Shown: positions 5,458-12,590 of the stretch, piece after piece
Numbering within the stretch: the first letter of the stretch is position 1
Layout: each line of letters starts with the position of its first letter
NCBI GenBank assembly: GCA_000437555.1
Contig: FR901010.1
Coordinates: 1-15,931 of the forward strand
DNA: 15,931 nucleotides
From: Acidaminococcus sp. CAG:917
Lineage (GTDB): Bacteria; Bacillota; Clostridia; Christensenellales; CAG-917
Direction of reading: 5' to 3'
Translations under genes and position numbers: made by a program
Notes under the pieces: generated by a model
The model's database searches: none
Told to the model about the DNA's origin: nothing
What the model saw: the letters and a program-made list of their open reading frames with translations, nothing else

Positions 5458-8217
5458 CTACTTTTTAAGTTTTAAGCCCCTCGAGTTAAGATAATCTTCT
5501 AAATCGAAATCGTCGTCGAATTCATCTTCATAACGGTCTTTTTCGTCGTCGTGCTCGAACCGTTTTTCGTTAAACTCGAAAATGTTTTCATATTTTGTTA
5601 TGACGGCGGGCAATACAACGAGGACAATAACCGCCGCAATCATAAATCCGACGGCACTTTCACCGCTTTCACTTGCCCTGATAATCTGCATTCTTGCGTT
5701 TTTCACTCCGCCGAATTTTTCGTTTTTATATTGGTCGTTTACTACATTAAGTTTGTAATCTCTATACTTTTTAATTTTAAACTTTAACAAAACCAAACAT
5801 ATTATCGATAAAACCGCAAAGACAAGCATAAGAACAAAAGTTACGAACGCCGCGCCCGGAAATTTATTTTGGGTTTCGGCGATAATCGTTATTACAAAAC
5901 TTACCGCAAAAACCGCGAAAAACAACGCCGTCGAAAGTATGTAAGGCGCAATCGAAACTTTTTGAGATTCTCTTTTTTCCCTTTTTTCGTCCCACTGTTG
6001 CTGCACTTTATATAAGGTCGAATTTTTTTCCACTCCCGTGCCGCCGTGAGCGTATGCCGAATTATCTCCTTTTTTATCTTCGATTTTGCGGCTTTTAACT
6101 ATACGCATACAGTTTTGCGTTTGTTTTTCGTCCGCCACTGCAAGAAAGTTTACAAATTCGGGCATTGCCGATATATCCGCTCCGCTCCTTTCAAGCTCGC
6201 TATCCGTAGCCGCCTTAGCCTTTGCCTTGATGAGCTGCCAAAATACGTCGGGATTCTCTTTATCGTATCCAAGCCTTAATTTCAGATAATACACGGCGGA
6301 ATCAAAAAATCCGGACTTCATACACGCATCTGTCATTGCCGTCAATTGCTTATCTATCTCTTTTACGTCGGCAGGAAAATATCTTAAAACGTGATTGAAA
6401 GTTTCCACGGAATTCGCCGTAACGGACGCTCCGTAAAGAGCGTCAAGGACAGCGGTTATTTCCCTGATTTGCCCGTCTTTATCAAGCGAAATCAAAAGTG
6501 CTTCAAACTCGTCAAATTTAAAATGACCCGGCAATGCTATTTCCGCATCGTATTTAACAACGGACGCCGAAAGCGGGCTAAGAGCCGTGGTTCGGATTAT
6601 TCCCCTCAAAGCGTCTGTGTATCCGCCGTCTATTTTGCAAACACGCATAAAATACATTTTTGCCACGGAATACTGCCTTCGGGCAAGCGCCGCCTGGGCA
6701 AATTCGTAAAGATATTTTATGTGCAAATCCACGTCGGAAGAATCTACGGCGCAAATGACTTTTTCAAATACCGCGGGCGAAACTTTCTTTGATGCCGCTT
6801 TAATAAGTTTTTCGACGTTGAGTTTCGAGTTTTCATAAGAATAAGGCAAAATCGAGTCCAATAATGCAAGGGCGTCTTTTTCGTTAACGTCAACGAGATT
6901 TACCGCCAACCCGTAAAAAATATCGAGTGCGCTGACCGCAAAATCCTTGTTTGACTTCGAAATAATTTCTTCCGCTTTATCCGAGTCCGAAAACGAGTCG
7001 ATTTTTACGAAATCCGAAACGTGCATGGCGCGGTATTTGACAAACAGTTTATACATCATCGCTTCCGCGCTGTCCGGATTTGCCTTAATGATTGAGTCGA
7101 GCAATTCCGACGCCTCGTCAAACAGTCCGTTTTGAGCCATCACTTTAACTACGCCGAGTTGCTTTTTCTCTGAAAGCGATAAATCTATACCGTTCAGGTT
7201 TAAACTTTTTTGCTCTATTTGTCGAGTGCCCGCCTCCTTCGCCTTTTTCAACGTTCTGCCTGACTTAAGGCTTATTTTTTCAATTCCGCTGCCTTCGGAA
7301 CAGGTCGTTTCCTCGAACACCTTTTCTATGTGCCTTAAAAGGTCGCCGAGAAAAGTTTTTTTGGAACCGTCAAGACACTGACGATTTTTTAAAGATGACG
7401 GCAAGAGATTCGGGTCGAAATTTTCATATACCACAACAAGACTTGCCGAGTGTTTTTCGCCTTCGGCTATAAGTTTCGCATATCGGCGCCACTCGTTTTT
7501 TACCCAAGTCGACACGACGTAATCGGGATTTTGAGCATAAATAATCATAACCCTCGCCGTTTTGATTGCGTTGAAGATATAAGGCTCGTATTGCTCTGCA
7601 ATTTTATCTCTCAAACTCTCTCTCGAAAAGAATACCCTGTATCCCGCCTGAGTGAGGTATGTATAAAGATTCTGAGCCTCATAACTGTCTTTTGTCCGTT
7701 CGATTCCGTTTTCGGTATCGCTGTCTTTGTAACATATGAAAATATCGTATGGCTTTTCTTTACTGGCTTTATTGAGCCATTCCGTGCGTATTTTTTCGAT
7801 TTTATTGCCTAACAGAATATAATTTTCCCTTACCTCTCCGTCACAGTGCTCAATCGCCGCAAGGTAATCTTTATCCTGCAAAAAGGAATTTTCGCTTATG
7901 CGATGACACGTGGGAACTTTTTTACCGTCCACATCGTCGACAAAAAGCACTCCTGCCCTTGCCAAAGCCCTGCCCCAATACGCCTCGTGGCTGTTTTTAT
8001 CCTTTGAAATTATACAACCGAAAGAGTCGGCGGCTTCTTCGAATTCTCCCTTTCTCAGTTCATCGAACGCATTATAAAGCATAACCTCGTTTTGAGATTT
8101 TTTAGCTCTGCTTTCGTATTTTGCACCGCAGGCAAGACACTCCAAAAATACCCCGTCGTCACGAAGGGGTCCGCCGCAGATTTTACATATAAGTTGAGTT
8201 ATTGTGTCTTTTTCCAT
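5458..8217 (-). CDS. Membrane-anchored zinc-ribbon/TIR/helical-repeat protein
   Basis: A 919-residue protein. Residues 11-30 are a C2C2 zinc ribbon (C11, C14, C27, C30). Residues 45-150 are helical, TPR-like (EAYWGRALARAGV, KKVPTCHRIS). A TIR domain follows (about 155-300): PYDIFICYKDSD at its start, FFSRESLRDKIAEQYEPYI in the middle, and STWVKNEW, where E242 sits at the catalytic glutamate position of NAD-cleaving TIR domains. Residues 340-700 are helical repeats of TPR type. Three hydrophobic helices lie near 757-779, 789-811 and 856-874, followed by an acidic tail (about 887-909) and a basic end. The zinc-ribbon/helical/TIR front part is a layout I know from many gut Clostridia; its function there is not established. 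NADase activity is inferred. The start lacks a good Shine-Dalgarno sequence, and 218 bases separate it from the gene upstream. Confidence 0.88.
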   Translation of the reverse strand: MEKDTITQLICKICGGPLRDDGVFLECLACGAKYESRAKKSQNEVMLYNAFDELRKGEFEEAADSFGCIISKDKNSHEAYWGRALARAGVLFVDDVDGKKVPTCHRISENSFLQDKDYLAAIEHCDGEVRENYILLGNKIEKIRTEWLNKASKEKPYDIFICYKDSDTENGIERTKDSYEAQNLYTYLTQAGYRVFFSRESLRDKIAEQYEPYIFNAIKTARVMIIYAQNPDYVVSTWVKNEWRRYAKLIAEGEKHSASLVVVYENFDPNLLPSSLKNRQCLDGSKKTFLGDLLRHIEKVFEETTCSEGSGIEKISLKSGRTLKKAKEAGTRQIEQKSLNLNGIDLSLSEKKQLGVVKVMAQNGLFDEASELLDSIIKANPDSAEAMMYKLFVKYRAMHVSDFVKIDSFSDSDKAEEIISKSNKDFAVSALDIFYGLAVNLVDVNEKDALALLDSILPYSYENSKLNVEKLIKAASKKVSPAVFEKVICAVDSSDVDLHIKYLYEFAQAALARRQYSVAKMYFMRVCKIDGGYTDALRGIIRTTALSPLSASVVKYDAEIALPGHFKFDEFEALLISLDKDGQIREITAVLDALYGASVTANSVETFNHVLRYFPADVKEIDKQLTAMTDACMKSGFFDSAVYYLKLRLGYDKENPDVFWQLIKAKAKAATDSELERSGADISAMPEFVNFLAVADEKQTQNCMRIVKSRKIEDKKGDNSAYAHGGTGVEKNSTLYKVQQQWDEKREKRESQKVSIAPYILSTALFFAVFAVSFVITIIAETQNKFPGAAFVTFVLMLVFAVLSIICLVLLKFKIKKYRDYKLNVVNDQYKNEKFGGVKNARMQIIRASESGESAVGFMIAAVIVLVVLPAVITKYENIFEFNEKRFEHDDEKDRYEDEFDDDFDLEDYLNSRGLKLKK

Positions 8218-8242
8218 ACCGCGTCAAATTGGTCAATCGCCA

Positions 8243-8255
8243 AGGGCAAAGCCCT
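8243..8255 (-). promoter_or_regulatory. Hairpin in the TIR gene leader
   Basis: AGGGC and GCCCT, three bases apart, form a perfect five-base-pair G/C-rich hairpin ending 25 bases before the TIR start codon. No T-run follows on the minus strand, so it is not a standard terminator. With no recognisable ribosome binding site in the last 25 bases before the ATG, it may limit or regulate translation of the TIR protein. Confidence 0.35.
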
Positions 8256-8380
8256 GATAGTTATCGGCATATTCAAACTTTTATTTTATTGCTTAGCTCA
8301 AGCGACACGAAATTTTTTACCGATATAAGGCCGCTCGTCCGATAAAATTGGATGTTAAAATAAACCGATTGCATCTCGCC

Positions 8381-8410
8381 CGTCCGCCCCTTATACGGGA
8401 CAAACGGACG
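8381..8410 (-). promoter_or_regulatory. Structured element between the Snf7-like and TIR genes
   Basis: On the minus strand CGTCCG and CGGACG pair over six bases, with an inner TCCC/GGGG stem around a six-base loop and a four-base bulge. The inner stem uses a T-G wobble that pairs only in the minus-strand transcript (C against A on the other strand), which fits an RNA structure read in the direction of the operon. No T-tract follows. It may be an mRNA stabiliser, an attenuator or a processing site. Confidence 0.35.
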
Positions 8411-8435
8411 ATATCGCTGTTTTTTGTCAAACAGA

Positions 8436-9032
8436 TTAATCTAAGATTTTATTTTTCTCTTTTGCTATCTCGTCCGCAAGACTCATACCGGTGCTTTTTG
8501 GAGCATTGGGCAAAGCCGCTCCGCTGAGTTTAGCTCTTGCGGCGTCAATCATAGGACGGACTGCCGATATTTCGTCTGTGCTTCTCGCTCTGTTGGCGGG
8601 ATTGGACGACTTCATCGCGCCTGCCATTGCCTTTTGAGAAATTTTGATGTTTCTCATATATTTGCTTATCTTTATGTTTGCCTTTTGAATTTTCTTGATG
8701 TCGGGCATCTTGGCTTTATTTCCCGCCATCTTATCAAGAGCATTAATAGCCATTGCCATATTCTGAGCGATGGCGTTTGAAACGTTGATTATATCGAAAT
8801 TCGCCTTGGTCTGCGTGAGCGAGCTGATAACGTCGTTAAGTTCGATGAGCGCGTTGACGGCTACGTCGTAACTTCCCATATCTCCGTTAATCTCCGCCTG
8901 AGCGGCAATATTTGCATATTCCTGTCTTTTGGCGGTGAGCTCGTTGATTTGGTCGTTAAAAATCTGCATTTGCTCGTCACGTTCCATTTGCGCTATAATT
9001 TCTTTTTCTTGTTTGGTTTTGTAGAAAGCCAT
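8436..9032 (-). CDS. Snf7/ESCRT-III-like helical protein
   Basis: A 198-residue, almost wholly helical protein without membrane segment. The layout follows ESCRT-III: a long first helix (about 5-48), a turn NGDMGSYDVAV at 49-59, resembling the xGDxxxAxxxL turn of Snf7/CHMP hairpins, a long second helix (about 54-103), then KMPDIKKIQKANIKISKYMRNIK (about 108-130) where ESCRT-III has its AxxxxKxM/central helices, and a Ser/Asn/Ala-rich linker before a last short helix (182-198). Proteins of this class polymerise on membranes and are disassembled by Vps4 through MIT binding of the C-terminal helix; here a MIT-like AAA gene lies two genes downstream. PspA/Vipp1, also members of this superfamily, are another comparison. 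No canonical MIM1 motif is seen in its tail. A good AGGAGG overlaps the stop of the gene upstream. Assignment rests on pattern and context, not a search. Confidence 0.68.
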   Translation of the reverse strand: MAFYKTKQEKEIIAQMERDEQMQIFNDQINELTAKRQEYANIAAQAEINGDMGSYDVAVNALIELNDVISSLTQTKANFDIINVSNAIAQNMAMAINALDKMAGNKAKMPDIKKIQKANIKISKYMRNIKISQKAMAGAMKSSNPANRARSTDEISAVRPMIDAARAKLSGAALPNAPKSTGMSLADEIAKEKNKILD

Positions 9033-9048
9033 AAAATGTTTCCCTCCT

Positions 9049-10056
9049 CTATTTTACGGTTGGTGTGTCTTGTGTTCCGACTTCCTCGTCTTCTAAATCG
9101 GTCATGCTCGATTGTGCGGCTTTTTGCGCGTTACGCTTTGCGATAAGCTCCTGCTGATATGCGACTGCCTCGCTTGTGGCGGAGTCGTTCACCTCGCCGA
9201 AACCGCTGATTTTCTGCTCATTGGCTTCGATTTTGGGAACCATCGCTTTTAAATCCTCTTCCATCTTCTTGAGCGTCGTTACCGCCCTCTCCGGCTCCGC
9301 TATAACCTTTTTGAGGTCGTCCACCTTAAGATATGCCTTTGCCTTGTTAAGTTCGGATACGGAAAATTCGGAAGCGACAATCTTTTCACCGACTAAACTT
9401 GCAATCATATCGAGTAGGTCGCTGCAAAAACTGTAATTGCGATAAGTATTGTTGAGAGCGTTGAGCTTAACTTTTACCGCCTTGACTTTGGATACGAGGT
9501 TGTTGAGTTTTCGGTCGTTCTTTTCGTCGATTATGGCGTCGTTCAATTCATCGATATCTCTTTCGAGGTTTTGCATTTCCGCCTCAAGCCTCTTTTCGTT
9601 TGAGAGATATTCCGACTGAACGTCTTTTAACTCCGAAAGTTTTTCTTCAAGCTTTCTTCTCACCGACGACGTTTCTCTCTTTTGAAGTTCCTCGCCGGCA
9701 ATCGATGCGTCTACGTCGCCGTATAGCACGCTCGACCACTTGTCGATTGTATAGTCAAGGTCGTCCACCGATTGAATAAGTCTTCCGCTGAGATATGATT
9801 TCATCTGGTCTTTCACGTCATCAATCTGAACAAGAGCGGTATTGTAAAAACATTCGACGTTCTCGTCGCCCGTTCCTACAATTTCTTCAAAGTTTTTAAG
9901 CAAGTCGTAAAGCTTTTGCCTTGCCTTTTGAACGGATTCCTTGTTCAAATCCTTGTTATATCTTTCTTTGTCGATATCGAATATAACGCCCTGCAATTTT
10001 CTTGCGACTTCGTCGCGCATTGCGTTGTTCGCTTTTACTGACGGTTTATACTTCAT
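9049..10056 (-). CDS. Coiled-coil protein, possible second ESCRT-III-like subunit
   Basis: A 335-residue soluble helical protein with no clear named family. A basic N-terminus and helices (1-60) lead into two long helical stretches. Residues about 120-205 show strong heptad-like spacing with dense Glu/Lys (RRKLEEKLSELKDVQ, NLERDIDELNDAI, KVKAVKVKLNALNNTY), i.e. a coiled-coil hairpin. A shorter helix set follows at 209-285, then a polar helix and an acidic tail (LEDEEVG). The long hairpin plus shorter helices plus acidic tail is compatible with an ESCRT-III or PspA-type protein, but the evidence is weaker than for its 198-residue neighbour. The gene overlaps the SPFH gene by 11 bases (10046-10056) and has a strong GGAGGGGG site inside that gene, so the two are co-translated. 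It probably forms a complex with the flanking products. Confidence 0.75.
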   Translation of the reverse strand: MKYKPSVKANNAMRDEVARKLQGVIFDIDKERYNKDLNKESVQKARQKLYDLLKNFEEIVGTGDENVECFYNTALVQIDDVKDQMKSYLSGRLIQSVDDLDYTIDKWSSVLYGDVDASIAGEELQKRETSSVRRKLEEKLSELKDVQSEYLSNEKRLEAEMQNLERDIDELNDAIIDEKNDRKLNNLVSKVKAVKVKLNALNNTYRNYSFCSDLLDMIASLVGEKIVASEFSVSELNKAKAYLKVDDLKKVIAEPERAVTTLKKMEEDLKAMVPKIEANEQKISGFGEVNDSATSEAVAYQQELIAKRNAQKAAQSSMTDLEDEEVGTQDTPTVK

Positions 10057-10723
10057 CGCTATCCCCCTCCGAATTGACGGCGTTTTTTATCATGAGCATA
10101 TCTTCTTCCGGCACGAAAATTTTTGCCGTTAAAGTGTTTACTTCGATTCCCATATCTTTTATCAATTCTTTTTCGTTTAACTGTTTTTTGATTGCCATGG
10201 ATACTTCTTCTGTTTTTGCCGTTACTTCAAAAACGGAAACGGTCGTATCGGCAAAGAGCGTCGCAACCGCATCGGAAGCAACCATTTGCATGCACGACAA
10301 AACCTTTTTCTTTATATCGTCAAGCGTTATCACCGTTCCAAACTTAAAGTTGTCGATAAACCTGCGGTCGTTGACCACTTCGAAAATACATTCTCCGTTT
10401 GCACCCACTCTGTATGCCTGCTTAAGTTTTGAATTTTTAACTTGAATGTCACCCACTCCCCAAAGTATTTTGGGAAAAACGGTGCTGACGAATGCCACCT
10501 GAAGCTGCTTTTTAAGGTAGCTTCTGTCCTTATTCAAAAGGTCGAAAACTCTTTCGTTTGCGCACTGCTTGACCACCGCTTCGATTTTCTCGTCAACGTA
10601 AAGATACGCCTTGAACTGTCTTGGGACGGTAATAGATACGTCCTTTGTCAATTCCATCGGCTCGCAAAACTGCACGATTAAGTTTTCGTCGGCATAGGGC
10701 TTCAATAAAATTTTTTTCGACAT
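10046..10723 (-). CDS. SPFH/YdjI-like membrane-scaffold domain protein
   Basis: A 225-residue protein that resembles the SPFH (band 7) domain of the Bacillus YdjI group, which is sometimes misnamed virion core protein. Family-like features: KILWGVGDIQVKN at 85-97 (compare the WGxxxPxxxxD strand of YdjI), a following AYRVGANGECIFEVVNDRRFID at 103-124 (the strand-turn-strand where SPFH proteins have ..xRxxGxYxxxIxDPxxFxx), a long amphipathic helix region at about 135-190, and KDMGIEVNTLTAKIFVPEED at 189-208, the typical end of an SPFH domain. No membrane helix and no zinc ribbon are seen, so it is shorter than YdjI. SPFH proteins form membrane-associated ring or scaffold assemblies; here it may recruit the ESCRT-like subunits to a membrane patch. 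GGAG precedes the start, three bases after the regulator gene. Confidence 0.72.
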   Translation of the reverse strand: MSKKILLKPYADENLIVQFCEPMELTKDVSITVPRQFKAYLYVDEKIEAVVKQCANERVFDLLNKDRSYLKKQLQVAFVSTVFPKILWGVGDIQVKNSKLKQAYRVGANGECIFEVVNDRRFIDNFKFGTVITLDDIKKKVLSCMQMVASDAVATLFADTTVSVFEVTAKTEEVSMAIKKQLNEKELIKDMGIEVNTLTAKIFVPEEDMLMIKNAVNSEGDSDEV

Positions 10724-10726
10724 AAC

Positions 10727-11086
10727 TTACTCCTTGTTTTCGGTTGATTTGATGACCTGGCAAATTCTTTCAATTGTTTCGTCGTCAAGATTTTCTTTCG
10801 CTACGGCGTAAATGACTCTTCTGCGATTTTCTTCCAAATTGGCAAAATCAAGACGCATGTTTTCAAGAGAAGATGCAAGCGCCTTTTTCATCTTTTCCTG
10901 CTCCTCCGCCGTAAGGTCGTAATTTGCCAAAATCGCGTCCTTCAAATCGTCGGGAACGTTGCGTTTACCGTTTTCGATTGCTGAAAGATATGACGCCGAA
11001 ATTCCCAGTTTTTCCGCCATTTGCTTTGCGCTGTCGCCGCAGTTAATACGAATTATCCTGAGCGTTTTTCCAAATTCCGTTATCAT
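10727..11086 (-). CDS. XRE-family helix-turn-helix regulator
   Basis: A 119-residue protein whose N-terminal 55 residues form a Cro/CI-type helix-turn-helix: SAKQMAEKLGISASYLSAIENGKRNVP at 19-45, with the usual recognition-helix start ISxSYLSxIExGKR. The remaining half (about 58-119) is helical and charged, perhaps for dimerisation or ligand/protein sensing; no enzyme motif is seen. It is the first gene of the leftward cluster, three bases before the SPFH gene, and directly behind a near-consensus promoter with an inverted repeat. It therefore most likely represses its own operon, with relief by an unknown membrane or infection signal (inference). AGGAG-type site (GGAG) lies seven bases before the ATG. 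Confidence 0.9.
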   Translation of the reverse strand: MITEFGKTLRIIRINCGDSAKQMAEKLGISASYLSAIENGKRNVPDDLKDAILANYDLTAEEQEKMKKALASSLENMRLDFANLEENRRRVIYAVAKENLDDETIERICQVIKSTENKE

Positions 11087-11096
11087 AGTATTCTCC

Positions 11097-11116
11097 TTTT
11101 ATATATAAAACGTTTT
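11097..11116. promoter_or_regulatory. Overlapping palindromes in the operon leader
   Basis: TTTTATATATAAAA (11097-11110) and AAAACGTTTT (11107-11116) are perfect palindromes that overlap by four bases just downstream of the predicted transcription start. The ten-base AAACGTTTTT recurs at 11312-11321, about 200 bases upstream. They are possible operator sites for the XRE protein, but low sequence complexity makes chance likely. Confidence 0.25.
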
Positions 11117-11156
11117 TGACTGTGTTTATTATATCATCGAAAAATGAAATAGTCAA
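11116..11156. promoter_or_regulatory. Inverted repeat overlapping the operon promoter
   Basis: TTGACT at 11116-11121 and its inverted copy AGTCAA at 11151-11156 enclose the -10 box, with one arm being the -35 hexamer itself. A dimeric regulator bound to both arms would cover the promoter, so this is a candidate operator for the adjacent XRE regulator. Six-base arms alone are weak evidence. Confidence 0.3.
11128..11156 (-). promoter_or_regulatory. Main promoter of the XRE/ESCRT-like/TIR operon
   Basis: On the minus strand TTGACT (11151-11156) and TATAAT (11128-11133) are 17 bases apart, one mismatch from the sigma-A consensus with ideal spacing. The start of transcription would be near 11121, giving a leader of about 35 bases to the XRE start codon. 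Confidence 0.85.
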
Positions 11157-11258
11157 TAGGTGTATTTGAAATTTACAAAAAAAGTTTACATTTTATGTGA
11201 AAAAATTTTTAAAAAAAATGGCTTTCGGCATAATTTTAAATGTTAGTTTGTTGTTTTT

Positions 11259-11351
11259 GAAAAAAAGTCGGCTGAATAAACCGTGTAAAAGCTGAAATGA
11301 ATTTTTAAACGAAACGTTTTTTAGGTACAAATTTAGCCCGAAAAAAAGTCG
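11259..11351. repeat. Two direct copies of a 12-base A-rich sequence
   Basis: GAAAAAAAGTCG occurs at 11259-11270 and again at 11340-11351, 81 bases apart, in the gap between the lipid kinase stop codon and the operon promoter. On the minus strand each copy reads as CGAC followed by seven T, so they might be parts of weak terminators for the kinase gene, although no good stem precedes either copy. Confidence 0.4.
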
Positions 11352-11354
11352 ATA

Positions 11355-12212
11355 TTAGGGAATAACTTTAATTTTACTAGGCGATTTTTGAACGCTTACG
11401 ATAAACCTTTCGCCCGGATAATATTTTTCCCCGTCAAGACAAAAAGGATAATTTTTATCCAGTTGAACTTCCAGATGTCGGACAGCCTTAAAAGTCATAT
11501 TTTTCGAGCAATATTCTTTTTTAAAGCCTATAAAGAAAGCTCTGAAAAGCGGAAAGAAAATTTTAAATTTTCTGAAATGTCCTTTTGGCGATTTTATCGT
11601 AAGAAGGTGAAAAAGTCCGTCGTTAAACTTATACAATCCGTTAAAACGGAATCCGAAGCATCTTGCCGAATCAAGACACATAATCAAAGAGTAAACTCCC
11701 TCGTCAGTCTTTCCGTCCGCAGTAAGTTTCGCTTTCATGTCGTATACTTTATATTCTTTGAAAACCTTGAAAATGTAAGCAAGCCATTTAAAACGCTTTT
11801 TACTTTTGTTTGAGGTGGAATAGCCTATCGGAGTAAAAGAGCCGCTTGCAAAGACGTAAACAAACTGTCTTGAATCCACTTTGCCTATCTCTGATATGAT
11901 AAGGTCGCTGCCCTGTTTTTTCATATGCCCCGAAAACTCGTTCAAAGTGCCGTAAGGAAAGTATAAAACGTCTATGCCCGTTCTCGACGCGATGTTCAAA
12001 GCATTGCTTAAAGTGCCGTCTCCGCCGCAAACGGCAACCGCATCGCATTCGTCAAGCTCAAACGTGTCTTTTTCGTCGGCTATCAAAATAACTTTAGTCA
12101 CCTCATACTCTTCGTCGGGAAACCTTTTTTTGAGCTTATCCAAAATAATTTTGTCGTAAGCCTTTTCGCCGTTTCCGCTGAGTTTATTGATGACAATCTT
12201 TAACCTTTTCAT
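11355..12212 (-). CDS. Diacylglycerol kinase-family lipid kinase (YegS/DgkB type)
   Basis: A 285-residue soluble lipid kinase. The nucleotide-binding loop AVCGGDGTLSNALN (59-73) carries the family's GGDGT signature, preceded by a first strand KIVINKLSGNG, in the place of the usual NPxSGxG. PYGTLNEFS (86-94) matches the conserved P(L/x)GTxNDFA segment. The C-terminal domain contains FCLDGEKYYPG (about 257-267), the family's DGE motif. Substrate may be diacylglycerol, undecaprenol-like lipid or a sphingoid-type lipid; the sequence does not decide. In Gram-positive bacteria DgkB recycles diacylglycerol released in envelope synthesis. It precedes the operon promoter by 198 bases and is probably transcribed separately. 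No clear Shine-Dalgarno sequence is seen before the ATG. Confidence 0.88.
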   Translation of the reverse strand: MKRLKIVINKLSGNGEKAYDKIILDKLKKRFPDEEYEVTKVILIADEKDTFELDECDAVAVCGGDGTLSNALNIASRTGIDVLYFPYGTLNEFSGHMKKQGSDLIISEIGKVDSRQFVYVFASGSFTPIGYSTSNKSKKRFKWLAYIFKVFKEYKVYDMKAKLTADGKTDEGVYSLIMCLDSARCFGFRFNGLYKFNDGLFHLLTIKSPKGHFRKFKIFFPLFRAFFIGFKKEYCSKNMTFKAVRHLEVQLDKNYPFCLDGEKYYPGERFIVSVQKSPSKIKVIP

Positions 12213-12292
12213 AACGATTTCATTTTACCATATATTGTCATATTGTCTATAAATTTTAACAAATTTAACTTTAGTTTTCTTCCCTACTATAT

Positions 12293-12298
12293 ATTATA
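12293..12298 (-). promoter_or_regulatory. Possible -10 box for the lipid kinase gene
   Basis: A perfect TATAAT on the minus strand lies 80 bases before the kinase start codon, but the -35 region (GCTCAA at 17 bases) is poor. A nearer alternative, TAGACA-16-TAAAAT just before the ATG, would give an almost leaderless message. Confidence 0.25.
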
Positions 12299-12564
12299 AG
12301 CATATTTATTCTATTTTGAGCACTCGCGCCGCTTTAATTTAGCAATTTGCCATAATAAATAACCGCTTTTTACTTACCGACGAGATATTTTTTGTTATCC
12401 GATAAATTTACCTATAATGTTAACCGTTTTTAGCGCATAAAAAAATCACCGAAACAGATTTAAATTGCCTTCGGCAAAATGTCCATGAATACAAAGAATG
12501 GATATAGTGTATTTTATCTCGTAAAAAATCGCCTGAGCAATATGCAAAAAAACATAAACCGCCA

Positions 12565-12590
12565 TAAAAATAAAAAAGCGGCAGAGCCGC
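12565..12590 (-). terminator. Intrinsic terminator, minus strand, in the intergenic region
   Basis: GCGGC and GCCGC around a three-base loop (12578-12590) make a G/C-only five-base-pair stem, followed on the minus strand by six T, one A and five T. It does not terminate any visible protein gene: the nearest minus-strand gene (lipid kinase) starts downstream of it. It therefore marks the end of some other transcript, perhaps the candidate small RNA. Confidence 0.65.

Noticed and set aside
10046..10723. Phage 'virion core protein' label for the SPFH-like gene
   Set aside because: That name is attached to YdjI-type proteins by historical annotation; no other phage structural, integrase or lysis gene is present in the window.
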